Of a stretch of DNA of 64,000 nt, positions 22,483-34,601 are shown piece after piece. The DNA is taken from contig JANPYM010000011.1 in the NCBI GenBank assembly GCA_025890175.1, forward strand, positions 600,299 through 664,298. The letters are read 5' to 3'. The notes beneath the pieces were generated by a model. It searched no databases. It saw only the letters and a list, made by a program, of their open reading frames with translations, and was not told where the DNA came from. Source of the DNA: Ciborinia camelliae. Taxonomy: Eukaryota > Ascomycota > Leotiomycetes > Helotiales > Sclerotiniaceae. Position numbers and translations under genes: made by a program. Positions within the stretch are counted from its first letter, which is position 1, and each line of letters opens with the position of its first letter.

Positions 22483-23210
22483 TTACAAGATGTAAGCGGC
22501 GACAGCGAGGAGACCAGCAAGGCTAGCACCCGAGAATGCTATGGCGCGGTTTCCATTGTTGGTAGCGGTGATACCGGCCGTGGCGGCTGCGCTGGTTGGG
22601 CTGGGTCCTACGGGGGCAGATGTGGTTCCGACTGATCCTCCTTGGTTGGTTGATGCGGCGGAGGTTGGTGCGGGGGCGGTGCTGTTACCATAAACTGGAG
22701 CCGAGCCGGCTGGAGCAGTACCGGCTGGGGCGGTTGGGTTGGCAGAGCTAGAAATATTGTAAGTTGGTACGTTTCATGTGGGTGGGATTTCTTGGTACAT
22801 ACCAGCCATTGCATTCGACGACCGAGGTGGTGTACACTGGCTTGGAGACAGTGCATGGGCAGTTGGTGATGGTGATGGTCTCATTCTATGTATCACATTA
22901 GTCTTTGTGATCTGAGTAACTCAATTCTGAAACATGGAAATATCTGATCGCGGGCCTTGACTTTTATACATCAACCGCGCGCGATCGATGATTTCTTGAT
23001 GTTTCGGATGGGGATAATTACCGCTTTGGCAGTGTAGGTTATACCGTTGTATTCAAGAGCAGTGGCAGCTGGGCAGAAAGTCGTGTATTGAGTAACGATA
23101 TCAGTAACCCAAACGACAGGATCAGAGGCAGTGGCAGAGACACTGTGGTTTCCGGTGGCTGAAACAGCAGCTGCGAAAGCAGAGATGATTGCGATGGTGG
23201 AGAATTGCAT
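22483..23210 (-). CDS. Sed1/Ccg-6-like GPI-anchored cell-wall protein
   Basis: Three exons on the minus strand (23210-23022, 22885-22803, 22747-22483) join in frame to 178 residues. A signal peptide is clear (MQFSTIAIISAFAAAVSATG). The mature N-terminal region has the pattern VTQYTTFCPAAT...NETITITNCPCTV...TTSVVECNGC, which matches the conserved cysteine block of the yeast Sed1/Spi1 and Neurospora ccg-6 wall-protein group. A Thr/Ala/Pro/Ser-rich stalk follows, then a hydrophobic C terminus (ASLAGLLAVAAYIL) after small residues, a typical GPI-attachment signal. Role: a structural, stress- or stationary-phase-induced mannoprotein covalently attached to the wall. It is the only gene in the repeat-rich block from 19.6 to 31.8 kb and appears intact. 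Confidence 0.88.
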
Positions 23211-24930
23211 CTTGAATGATTTAGATTGGTATGATGTAGTTTTAAAAAGTGTTTGAGGTTGAGAGATGAGAGATGAGAGATCAAAGTTGGAAATTGGAAG
23301 ATGGAAGATGGAAATTGGAAATTGGGAGGATGGAAGACGGAGGATGAAGAGTTGTTTATGTCTTGAAGTTGATTTTGTGTTTATGAAGAACGAAAGACCA
23401 AGAATGAGTGTAAATTGACCAAAAGTCAGGTATTACTGCGGCAGAGCAGGGTAAAGTGAATGTGTTTTTGATTGAATGTTGTGTAGAAAAGGAGAAAGGG
23501 GAGAAGTTCTGGATGGATTTGGGATGATTGCGGATCTTATACGGTGAAAGTGGATCCGTTCATCTGGGATTCTTGGGACCATGCAACCTCTTTAAGCTTT
23601 AACCCCCAGCATTTATTCATCCAAGAGGGAATCAAAACATGCAGGTACCATCAAAAGATGATTGGTTCAAATGGATGTGAATTTCATTTATGAAGATTTC
23701 ATTGGAGGGTTATATTACCTAGGTGAGAAAGGTAAGAAAGGGTAAGAAAAGTTAAGGAAAGATAAAAAAAGGTAAGAAAATCATAAGAGAATCATAAGAT
23801 ATGATGTCGATCATAAATTGATCATTGAATGTTAAAACCTTATAAAAGTGTTTACTTGGCGATAGTGGGCAACTGATCACTGGATATAGATACCTAGTAC
23901 ATAACTTTACATCAAATCATATAGAAGAAGTGAAGTAGGACACTCTATATATCATGAAAAAGAATCCCGTTGGTTAGAGAAGAAGATTAGGGGCTGAGAG
24001 TGACTGTTATATTTCACTTGATTCATCACATTCATCAGCAACATTTCCATTTCCATTATTAAGAACAATATAAATGAGCGGCAAAAGAATGATAGGTATC
24101 TAGGTCCTTAGGTATTGACTTTATATGATAAGGTTGTAATTGTATCATCTATTTAACCTCATCACCAAGGGGAATAAGATTTCTTCTCTTATATAAATAT
24201 TAGCAACATTCATTTACCTACCTAGGTACTTTTGATATATACCCCGAAAACCCACACTCACCCTTTTTCTTCTTCTCCCATATTTTTCATCCCTAAAATA
24301 ACTCATGCGTGATGGGAAACAATGATATGGATGTATGCAGATCATACCCAAGTACTCTATTAAAGTTGCTCGGGAGTCGGGAGTCGGGACGAGCTTGCAT
24401 TAGCGTCAGGGGTAATCTCACCTCCCTAGTCCTTCTTTCTCCTCTATGAGAACTTAGTTCCAACTTCTACTGCTGGAGTCCAGACTCCAGATCATCGGCA
24501 ACTGAAAACAAAAATATCAAGGTAATGGATGCCGGATGAATATCAGTATTCTAATTTTTGAAGGTAATATTTGATGGGTTGATAATATGAATACCTACCT
24601 ACCAGTACCTACTATAAATACTGTTAGTAAGACTACATATAGGTCCAACGAAGTGGGAAGGAAAGTTGGAGCCGAGACTCTTGAGACTCTTGAGAAGAAA
24701 AGGATTTATTAATTGATTTGATTCCATTTTTTACTGTACTATATCACTCGCCAATTCAATCCAATCCAATTCAATCCAATTATCCATCACCGATTTTCCA
24801 CTCCCTGGCCCAACTTCCAAGAAATCAATATTCCAATTCGATGGATAGATACCTAGATATATAGGCACCTATTTCAAACTTTAGCACTTCCAAACTTTCA
24901 AACTTTAGCACTTCAACATCGTATCGGTAG
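23211..24930. other. Upstream region of the Sed1-like gene and AT-rich spacer
   Basis: The first 400 bp probably contain the leader and promoter of the wall-protein gene. The rest has short direct repeats (GGTAAGAAA, about 23730-23780; CAAACTTTAGCACTTC, about 24875-24915) and no supportable gene. Confidence 0.5.
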
Positions 24931-25956
24931 GTAGCTAGCACCCATCTCGCACCCGAATCGACCCTAATTAGGGTCTTCCGAACTACGTTTGAAATACCCT
25001 CTTTAAGGTCAAAATGCGAGTTGGAACACCCCTGTATAACCTACACTTTATATTTAGCCTAATATAACTCTATACCAAAACATATTTAATTAATAAATTT
25101 TATATCAATCAATAAAGTTTTTTAAAAGTTTTCAATTAATATAATTTATATTATAATTGAAGTTTACATTTCGATTCTATACTAAATTAAAATGATTATA
25201 TAGATTATAAAATTATATCTACATATACTTATATAATCATTTTATATAATCATATTATATAAACATACAAATTTATATAATTATATTATAAACACACATA
25301 CCTATAAACAAAACCTTATTTTCTTTTATTACATATCTAATAAACCTATTTTTTATTCTACCACTATTTGCCGCCTACCCTTCCTTATCTATTATCTACT
25401 ACTAATTTAATATTTAAAATCTTAAATTCAATACCAATCATTAATTCAATATATAAAATAAAATAAAAAAATATTATTTTATAAATATCTTAAAAAACTT
25501 TCAAATGATACTATTTTTAGAATTTTAAATTAAATTTTATAAAAGTTATTTCAAATTATAGTTTTTATTATAGTTTTTAATATTCACCAAAAACTTTTTA
25601 ATAATTTTTATATAAATTTTATTAATTAGATTATAATTCAAATTATTATAATTAGAGGGGGGTATCAAAATCTTCAAAATTCTAATATATTTTTAAAATT
25701 CGAATAATATAAATTTTAAAGAGAAATAATAAAAATTGAATGAATTATTAGCTTTTTAAAAAATAAGTTTAAATTTTAAAATGAAATATATAAATAAATA
25801 TATATTATTTTAAAAAGTTGATATTTTTATTATATTTATAAAAATCGAATAATTATATATATTTTAAAAAAAATTAAATTTAATAAAATAATTGAAAAAT
25901 TATTTTATATTTTGATTTTAAAGGTTTTAAAATATAATGATATTAATCCTATATCC

Positions 25957-26143
25957 TGGGATGACCAGTAATACGGTAGGAAGAAAGTACTGGGGTAGAA
26001 TATGGTATATTGATTTGACTAAGGAGTATGTATTTGGTGGCAGCCCAGCTGCCCTTATATGCTACTCCCCCATACCCTATGCGGTATAGCTTACCACGTG
26101 ATCCCTGATCATGTGACCGGAAACCATGTGACCTGATTCCTCA
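25957..26143. mobile_element. GC-richer island inside the hAT-like element, possible remnant LTR
   Basis: About 187 bp of near-normal composition sit within very AT-rich DNA. On the minus strand it has CACGTG- and CACATG-type motifs spaced 15 bp apart (plus-strand starts 26095, 26110, 26125) followed by a GCATATAAGG box, an arrangement like that of the solo LTR at 21465-21711, and the motif ATCATGTGACC is shared with it. TG...CA ends can be drawn, but no matching target duplication was found, so the boundaries are a guess. Confidence 0.35.
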
Positions 26144-26509
26144 ATAAATGATTATATTCAAATTATAAAATGAAATATAACTATTTTTGAAATAAATTTT
26201 TAAAAATAATATATAAATTTTTTATTATTATTTGGAATTTTAGAATTTGAATAATATTTTTATTTTTTTAAAATCTCAATTTTTCAATTAAATATAATTA
26301 TTTTAATATTTTAAAAATTGATATTTATTTTCATTTTTAAATATTTATAAATCGATTTTATAATATTTTTGAAATCTTATTTTAATTATTATTTAAAAAT
26401 AATAAACTTTATAATATAATATATTTAAATATATAAATTATAATCTGTAACTTTCTTAAATTCAATATATAATATTAAATTAAAACTATTAAAATTATTT
26501 TAAAATACT

Positions 26510-27260
26510 ACATCGTTAATAACGTAATATTTTAAAAATTTTATATAAACGAGATTATACTTTTAGTATACTAATATATTAAAATCAATATAAAACCTTT
26601 AAATTATTTATAAAATATACAAAATTAGTATCAAATTATAAAATACAATTAAAACTTTCAATTAATATATTTTTTATTAAATTTGAATAAAACACTAGTG
26701 ATCTATATTATTTATAAAATCTTAAAATACTATATCGCCAACGCCGTAGTATTTTAAATCCTTAATATTTTTGAAAATACTACGTTGCTAATGTTATAAT
26801 ATTTTAAAAATTATAATTATACTTTCATTATACTAATATACTAAAATCAATATAAAACCTTTAAATTATTTATAAAATATACAAAATTGATATCAAATTA
26901 TAAAGTACGATTAGAGCTTTCAATTAATATATTTTTTATTAAATTTAAATAAAACGTTAGCGATTTATACTATTTATAAAATCTTAAAATACTACATCGC
27001 CAACGCTATAATATTTTAAACCTTTAGTATTTTTGAAAATACTACGTCGCCAACATCATAGTATTTTAAAAATTATAGTTATGTTTTCATTATATTAATA
27101 TACTAAAATCAATATAAAATCTTTAAATTATTTATGAAATATACAAAATTGGTATTAAATTATAAAATACGATTAAAGTTTTTAATTAATGTATTTTTTA
27201 TTAAATTTAAATAAAACACTAGCGATCTATACTAATTATAAAACATTAAAAAATGATATT
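26510..27260. repeat. 262-bp tandem array, about three units
   Basis: Three degenerate copies lie head to tail; the anchor ACAAAATT followed by ...TATTAAATTATAAAATACG occurs at about 26620, 26882 and 27144, an exact 262-bp period. Each unit carries paired AATACTAC(A/G)TCGCCAAC-like blocks, the only CG dinucleotides in the area. Copies differ mainly by transitions. Confidence 0.85.
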
Positions 27261-27657
27261 ACTAATAATATAATATTAGAAAAACATATACTTATATAAG
27301 ATTGTATACTTATATAAATTCTAATACTTATATAATTCAAATACTTATATAAGCATATATTTACAATATACAATTTTATAATCTATATTTAATTTAATAT
27401 AAAACTTAAACGCTAGTTTTAATTATAATATAAATTATACCAATCGAAAGCTTTTAAAAAGCTTTATTGATTAATATAAAATTTATTAATTAAATACGTT
27501 TTGATATAAAACTATATTAGGCTAAAAATACAGGATAGAATTAGGTATAGTATAGGGGTATTTTCAATTAGGATTTTGACCCTAAATAAGGTGTTTCAAA
27601 CGTAGTTCCGAAGACCCTAATTAGGGTCGATTCGGGTGCGAGATGGGTGGTAGCTAG

Positions 27658-30600
27658 ATACCTAGTGAGTGGGTCGCGAGCTAACATTGAAGTTCTTTAC
27701 AGGTCTCGATTCTCGATTCTCCATTCTCGATCCTCCATTCTCCATTCTTGGTACGAGATACCTCCCTACCTATCTACCTACCTACCTAAATATAATACCT
27801 ATGATATCACACACTCTCTCCATCGTTTTATTTTCTTCATATATACATACTATACATACATACATACATACCCAAAAAAATAAATCATAAATCATAAATC
27901 CCCGGCTTATACCATACCATACCATACCAGTACCAAACCCCTTTTATCCCCCCTCCAAACCTTCCCAATAATAAATCCTAAATCCCTTATACAAACACAA
28001 CAAACGTCGATGATGATGACGATGATAATAAGACGATTCTTTGCGACTCGTATTATCTCCAGCTATGTTCGGCTTTACCTACCTAGGTGGAGGTACTTAC
28101 TCGTATATTATTGTATTATATTGAGGTAGGTAGGGAGGTAGATAGGTATTCATAAATCTAACCTCCCATTCATTATATCTCAACTTCGTATCCTATATCC
28201 CCTTATCGCCCGCCATCCATTTCCCCTGTAAATCTCTTCTCGTTTTTGTTGGTTGATTGGTTGATTGATAGATAGGTAGATAGGTAGGTAGGTAATTGTT
28301 GTATTACTATTTATATTTTTATTTGTATTTATATTTGTATGGCATTAAATTATATCACAGATATATGGATTGGGTTTGGGAATCATATTATACCTAAGTA
28401 GGTATCTATTATATATATATTACCGGTATATAGGTAATAATATTATACTATTGATATATAATATTATATCCCGGGGACCAGATCCTACATATTGGATTCG
28501 TTACGATTCATATCACACTACATCACGAATGAAAATCCGGGGTTCTTGTTCTTGTTCTTATTAATGGGAGAATTTCATATTCATTGTTTATTATCCATTG
28601 TTTAGGTATTCCATCCAGGGTGTTCATGAATCGTGAAGGAAATTGCCCAGGTTGAGAGGAGGAAGGGTAGGCATCTAGGTAAGATCTTTCTTTTAAATAT
28701 TTATCTTGTAAATTTCGCTCACAAACTTCCAGTTTCCAAGCTCTTCCTTCCTTCCTGTACATACATAGGTACATACCTAACCTACCTAACCTACCTCAGA
28801 TCTATCAAACTTCCCCATCACATCGGTCATTTTGTTGTATTTACCCAGCCACCCAACCACCCACCCATCCATCTATAAGTATCTACCTATCTACCTACCT
28901 ATCTACCTACCTATCTACCTACCTATCTACCTACCTACCCACCTAATAAACATCTAGTTTTAACATCATCATACAAAAAAAAAAGAAAAAGAGAAGGGAT
29001 CTCTTAATATTCTCTTTCTCGTTTTCTTTCTCTTACAGAATGGTAGGTAAATAACTCGAAGAGAAGCCCTTTTTTTTTACTGGTATTTAGATATCTAGAT
29101 ATCTATCTAGCTAGATAAGTATTATACCAGTATTGCATTACACTGTAATCTTAAATTAGGTATTATAGGAGGCAATATTTTCTTATATCTTGATTGATGC
29201 ATTTAATATGAGAAGAAAAAGAAGGAAAAGGAGGATGAGGAGGAGGAGGAGGAGGAGGGAGGAGGAGGAGGAGGAGGAGGAGGAGGAGGAGGAGGAGGAG
29301 GAGGAGGAGGAGGAGGAGGAGGAGGAGGAGGAGGAGGAAGAGGAGGAGGAGAAGAAAATATTGTGGTGATTGGGAAATATTGAAGTTGGAGTTGGAGTTG
29401 GTTTATTTGGATTGGGATTCAGAAGATATTAGAGAATGGATGAATAGATGGATGTTTGAATGAATGGATCTATAATGATATCCTTCAAGTGATAGAATAT
29501 CAATGGCAGGACAGATGTCAGATAGACAGTTCGGAAATTCGTTTCATCTTTTCATTTTTTCTTCCACTAATACCTATCTACCTAGTCGGGTTGATTGGTT
29601 TACTCTACCAAGTAGGTCCTATTCGTTAACTTGATGTAACGAATCATTTCATCTCATCTCATTTCATTTCATATTATATTCCTTCCTTCCGAATATACGG
29701 AGTACAGTACAGTACATTACATTACAGGATAAAACGAAATACCCCCAAGTACCTAAGTAGGTAGGTATACCGGTAGATAGATAGTTATACAATAATCTTT
29801 CCAAAATAGCGATTCGAATCTCGTATCTGGGTCTGGTAGGTATTGATATTGATATTAGTATTAATATTCCATTTCAGCCGCTTGCTTGCTTGCTTGCTTG
29901 CTTGCTTGTTTGCTTGTTTGCTTGGGAAGACATGAGATATCTACCTTATAAGCTATGAAGGAAGTGATGATGTTTAGAACGAAGTTTGATGGATGATGAT
30001 GATGATAATAATAAGGAGGATGATAACGATAATGATAATTATGTTTTTCTCCCTTTAACTGAAACGTAGGTAAGGAGGTAAGGTAGGTAATATAACGTTA
30101 TACAGAGTACAGAGTACACAACGCATCGAGGTTTCACAATCTAAGCCTACCTAGGTAGTATATGAAATTTATGATATATTCTGCGGGGGTATTGTGATAC
30201 TTTTGGGAGGGGAGAGAAGAGGGGGTTCTCTTTTTGAGCTTGAATTTGAGCTTGGATTTGAGCTACCGCTATTTTTTCTCTTGAGACACTGGAGGGGTAA
30301 GGAGTAAAGGATAAAGAGTAAGAGTGTTAATAATAATTTCCAATAAATATCAGGAAAGGAAAAGACCGCGGTGCTGATTTTGACGATAAAGATATTTATC
30401 TTGATATGAATTATTCTTCAGTACATTTCTCTCAAGAATCTCAAGAATCTCAAGAATCTCCCTATTCATAAAATATCGACATATCTCCCTAAGCATCAGA
30501 TCCTCAGATCCTCAAATACCATCGATATTGAAATTTGCCCAAGTTGCTACGCTTCAGAAATGCCAATCCTCTACTATCGGAGGGGGAGGATTCAAATTCT

Positions 30601-31873
30601 TTGGAATTGTGAAGGGGATTGGGGATTGGGGATTGGGGATTGTGTTATATTGATAGGTATTGATATTGATATTAGGGAGTATAGCTATGGGATATTAAGA
30701 TGGGATTGGAGGGGAAGGGAGGGGGAGAGGGAAACTGGAAAAAGACGGTGGTGATGATGAAAATCATAATGAAATTACAGATATATTTATATAAGTAAAT
30801 AGCTAAACGGTGAAGGGTAAGGGATAAAGCTTTAATTAATCCAAGTATTAATTCCTAGATAGACATCATCCATCATTATCACATACATTATCATTTTACA
30901 TTACGTCACGTCACATATAAACTTAAATCCCCCTCCCTCTTTTCTTTTTTTTTTTTGGAAAATTTCCTTATTTTTATTATCTATCTATCGTTCTCGCTCG
31001 ATCGCTCAACTAATCCATCTTAGTTGTACCGCTTGTTTAAGCTAATGGTCAAATGTACAATTCCTCTAATACCTTGCGCCGCAGTCTGTAGTCCGCAGAC
31101 AGTAACCACTATCCATCTAATGGTATTTTATCCTATCATAGGTATCATAACGCTGTATTTTTATCCTCCCTAGTACAATAAAATGCAAAGAAAGGAAGCA
31201 ATTAAAGTAATTACCCCCTTGTTCTTCCTCCACTTGTGCTGTGTTGTGGGATTTCCTGTATCCGTACTCCTGAGAAACATACTCCATATTGTTTTGAAAA
31301 AAAAAAAAACGCAAAGGTAAGAAAGAAAATTAAAAGAAAATTAAAAGCGATTATCCTCCCCAATCTCAATGATATAACCTCCATCATGTAGTAGTAAGTA
31401 CAATATAAGAAGGCAAGAAAAGAAAATGAAAAAAAAATACAAGAATGGTAAAGTGAAAGCGGAATCTCCATCGTGGGATATCCTCCGCATTCATAGTACA
31501 TTATAATAAAAGCCTTCACGGCAAAGTAGAGAAAAGTACAGTGCAAGGTCTAATCCTCCCTTAGTACAATTCGATAACAGCAAAGTGAATAAAGCCCATG
31601 GCTCTACACTTTCCAAAGTATCATCCCAATCGTACACTGCCATGAAGCACAATGAAAGTACCCTGCTGGTTCTTGTAAAGCCAAAGCATCCTGATAGACA
31701 TATGTTTGCACCTCCAAGTAAACATATAGCTTTCAAAATGCTCATGCACAGCAATGATTGACAGTGAACCAAGTAATTGAGTGCGGTTCATGTTCCTCAA
31801 ATAGACACCATGCTCATGAGATGAGTACAAACTCCAAATCCATCGCGCCTGATTGTTGTACATTAGATCCCTC
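27658..31873. repeat. Gene desert of microsatellites
   Basis: No gene supported over 4.2 kb. Contents include CTAC/TAGG tetranucleotide runs (27770-27788, 28126-28145, 28261-28295, 28780-28795, 28883-28945), CATA runs (27855-27875), a GGA purine tract (29217-29353), GCTT runs (29878-29924), GATATT units (29845-29870, 30650-30675) and A tracts. Some frames, such as 31117-31772 on the minus strand, are open but show no domain, codon logic or splice partners. Confidence 0.7.
29217..29353. repeat. Long purine mirror-type tract, mostly (GGA)n
   Basis: About 137 bp of the + strand are only A and G, mainly GGA with rare GGGA or GAA interruptions. Such tracts can adopt triplex (H-DNA) form. It is intergenic. 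Confidence 0.9.
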
Positions 31874-34601
31874 CTATGCAAGTTCCGCATTGAGGGCAGC
31901 AGCGAGATCGGCTTCCAATCCAAAGTCAGAATTGAAGTCGGCATCAAAGTTAGCATCGGAACCAACTTCCACAGCATCAAACTCAGCATTGAAGTCGGCA
32001 TCGAAGTTAGCATCGGAACCAACTTCCACAGCATCAAACTCAGCATTGAAGTCGGCATCGAAGTTAGCATCGGAACCAACTTCCACAGCATCAAACTCAG
32101 CATTGAAGTCGGCATCGAAGTTAGCATCGGAACCAACTTCCACAGCATCTTCGAAGTTGGTCTCTTGCTGAACTGCTGGACTATTGTCAGAGCTTTCTTG
32201 TGATGGGGTCATCTCAACCTCCTCATCACTGTCATCGTCCAAAACAATGATCTCGGGTTTCTTCTTTGGTTCTTGCATCCATGGCTTGGTTGTCTTTGGT
32301 TCTTGCATCCATGGCTTGGTTGGTGTTCCAATTGCAATTCTCAAAGCTTCTTGGGTTGATTTGGAGATCGATAGTGGTGCGGAATTACGACTCTTCTTCT
32401 TGTTAAGTGGTGGAAATGAATCCCATTTGGAAGATTCATCCTGTTGAAGACCTTGACTAGCGACAGGAATATCAGGTGGCGATTGGCGACTGGGGGTATC
32501 AGCGAAGTAGAGTGGAGTTTCTGCTGTATTATCGACCATATCTCTCGTACAATTCAATGTCTGAGGAGTATTTGTCATGGCGGCGGTGTTGTTTTGAAAT
32601 GTCCATGCTGATATAGCTGCGTCGTTGTCGAAGTACTTGCGGTTTTTCTCAACGCACTTTGTATGGCATTTGCTGCATCTCTCGCGTCTTTTCCACATCT
32701 TGCCTGAAACATAGAATTCCTTCTGAATGTGTTTGCAAATTACACCATTCTTGTCATTATTGAGACATACCCACGACCGATCGCTTTTAGGAGTAGCTCT
32801 AAGTTGAGTGTATACATCCATTGCTTTGCTTTGCAAAATGTCTTGAGTCATGGCGTTTTCTTGAAATTCTCTGATCTCTTTTTTCAAAGCATTTTCTCTG
32901 ACCAATGCTTGGTGCCTTTCGTTGGTGATCATTTGTTTCAGTTGCTCGACTTCAATACTTCGTGCTGTTAAAGGTTAGTAAATGCTCGACAATTGGTTGA
33001 ATATTGGTGGACTTACCAGGAAAAACAGTATTAAAAGCTTGTCTCAAACCAGCATCAATTCTAAGCTTGGCCTCGAGCTTTTCCATCGTTTCCCTAAGCT
33101 CAGGCCTGATGAAGTTCCTATCTAAAGTCTGTGGCGAGAATTGCTGAAGGGTAGCATTGGAGGTTGGACGAGATGGGAGATGAAGCCTTGGAGCGTGATC
33201 TGTAGGTTGTTGACTAGCTTGAACCGAACCTTGTGGGACAGCTATAGGTTGTTGATTAGCTTGAACCGAACCTCGTGGGATAGACATAGGTTGTTGAGTA
33301 GCTTGAACTGAACCTCGTGGGACAAACATAGGTTGTTGACTAGCTTGAACCGAACCTTGTGGGACAGCTATAGGTTGTTGATTAGCTTGAACCGAACCTC
33401 GTGGGATAGACATAGGTTGTTGACTAGCTTGAACTGGACCTCGTAGAACAGACATAGGTTGTTGAGTAGCTTGAACTGAACCTCGTGGGACAAACATAGA
33501 TTGTTTGTTTCGCGATCGTCGAAATGGTTCAAACCCGACATTCTTTTCAGGAATAAAGTCAGAAAATTGTCTTCGCTCATTACGCTGCTGCTGGGGTGAA
33601 TGTGGATGACCATAAGTTGAAGAGATGGTGGGTCCTAGTGGAACACCAGTAACTCCGCAAGGTTGTTGCTGAACTATTTGGCGAGATTCAGGAATAGAGA
33701 GTAAGTGAGTAGCTGAAGGGGTTTGAAAGATTTCTGGTGTGATGATTGTGTTTGTAGGTGATTGCGAAAAGTTGTTGAGGAGAGAAATCGGATTGATAAA
33801 TGGTGTGATAGGGAGGTCATTGTTAGAAGAAGTGTTCAATCCATGTGTTAATACTTGAGAAAGAGGTGAATTCTGTCCAATCACTTGCTGGGTTGTCTCG
33901 CTTGTGACCTTAAGTGTAGTGTTTGATGACGGGGTTGGTTCTGCTGTCTTTTGAGTTGGCATGACTTGTTGAGAGAAAACGTCCAAGGATTCAGTAATTG
34001 GACTGGAATTTTCTTGAGTGGGTGATGCTGATGATGATGAATCCGTGGTTGGAACCGAATTGAACTTTCGTCTTTTGGCGACTGGTGGGTCGACATAATC
34101 CTTAGGGCGTTTTGGGTCGTTCGCGAAAAGAGATTCGTCAGATAAGTCGTATGGGATGTTCTCTTGATGGTTATTATCCTCCATATAGAAAGAACCCCAA
34201 AGGTCACTATCATCTTGAAAGCCAGATGAATTTTGGCCATTCAACTGCTCATAGGGAGAAGGTGTAAGCCCGGTGAGGTGGTTTTGAGAAGAAATATGAG
34301 AATTTTCAGGAGCATAATTACCTCCAATTCCATTCAGTTCTTTCCGCACAACACCCAATTCAGGTGTGTACTCCATCTTGAGATGTCTTGAGGTCTCTTC
34401 GATGTATAATGGTAACGGTCCTAACAACTGGCTTGAGTCGCAAGAAATATTCCAACACGAAAGTGTGCGTTTGAGGAAATATTCTTCTGACACTGTGCTT
34501 CTGAACAATTGATCGCAAGCAATCTCAAAGAACAGATTTGAAGACAAAACTTTGTCGACAACAGCTTGTGACAGTAGCTCGTGGCAATGGTAAATTTCCA
34601 A
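31874..34601 (-). CDS. Unknown nuclear-type protein with two internal tandem-repeat regions and a Cys/His cluster
   Basis: Two minus-strand exons (open from 34601 or further upstream to 33017, then 32964-31874) join in frame (...NTVFPARSIEVEQLKQ) across a 52-nt intron. The product is up to about 891 residues. The N-terminal 60 residues have conserved-looking hydrophobic and Cys spacing (CHELLSQ...FFEIACDQLF). A Gln/Pro-rich part contains eight 14-residue repeats of the form VPRGSVQATQQPMS. A coiled-coil region spans the exon junction. Then comes a Cys/His cluster (WVCLNNDKNGVICKHI...RERCSKCHTKC) that could bind zinc. The C terminus has four 19-residue acidic repeats starting AVEVGSDANF. I do not recognise the family. 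The start is uncertain: no ATG opens the frame; the first internal ATG is at 34376, or an upstream exon joins at a TAG near 34649. Confidence 0.75.
31934..32148. repeat. 57-bp coding tandem repeat, four copies
   Basis: Units start at 31934, 31991, 32048 and 32105, exactly 57 bp apart, and encode 19 residues each on the minus strand. The first three plus-strand copies are nearly identical, so expansion was recent. The plus-strand frame is also open, which follows from the repeat. Confidence 0.92.
33200..33500. repeat. 42-bp coding tandem repeat, about eight copies
   Basis: The anchor GGTTGTTGA recurs every 42 bp (33205, 33247, 33289, 33331, 33373, 33415, 33457, with a variant at 33499). Each unit encodes 14 residues on the minus strand. 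A higher-order pattern is visible: blocks of two or three units recur, so duplication has acted on groups of units. Confidence 0.92.

Larger units (their letters stand above)
24931..27657. mobile_element. 2.7-kb hAT-like element with 8-bp target-site duplication
   Basis: The element runs from 24939 (CACCCATCTCGCACCCG) to 27649 (its inverted complement, CGGGTGCGAGATGGGTG). It is flanked by identical GTAGCTAG at 24931-24938 and 27650-27657. The inverted repeats are long, roughly 200-260 bp, and match the 385-bp MITE at 10084-10468. Each end contains the 16-bp palindrome GACCCTAATTAGGGTC (24960-24975, 27613-27628). The interior is extremely AT-rich and has no reading frame of note, no transposase motif, a 262-bp tandem array, and one GC-richer island. 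An 8-bp duplication plus CA...TG ends suit the hAT superfamily. It is either a large non-autonomous member or an autonomous one erased by RIP. Confidence 0.88.

Noticed and set aside
24939..27649. Centromere or rDNA-type AT-rich island as an explanation
   Set aside because: The precise inverted ends and the 8-bp duplication define a transposon; no further signal is needed to explain the AT-rich block.
31758..32203. Plus-strand Ser/Ala-rich repeat frame
   Set aside because: Antisense of the 57-bp coding repeat; the minus-strand frame has an intron junction and continues into non-repeat coding sequence.
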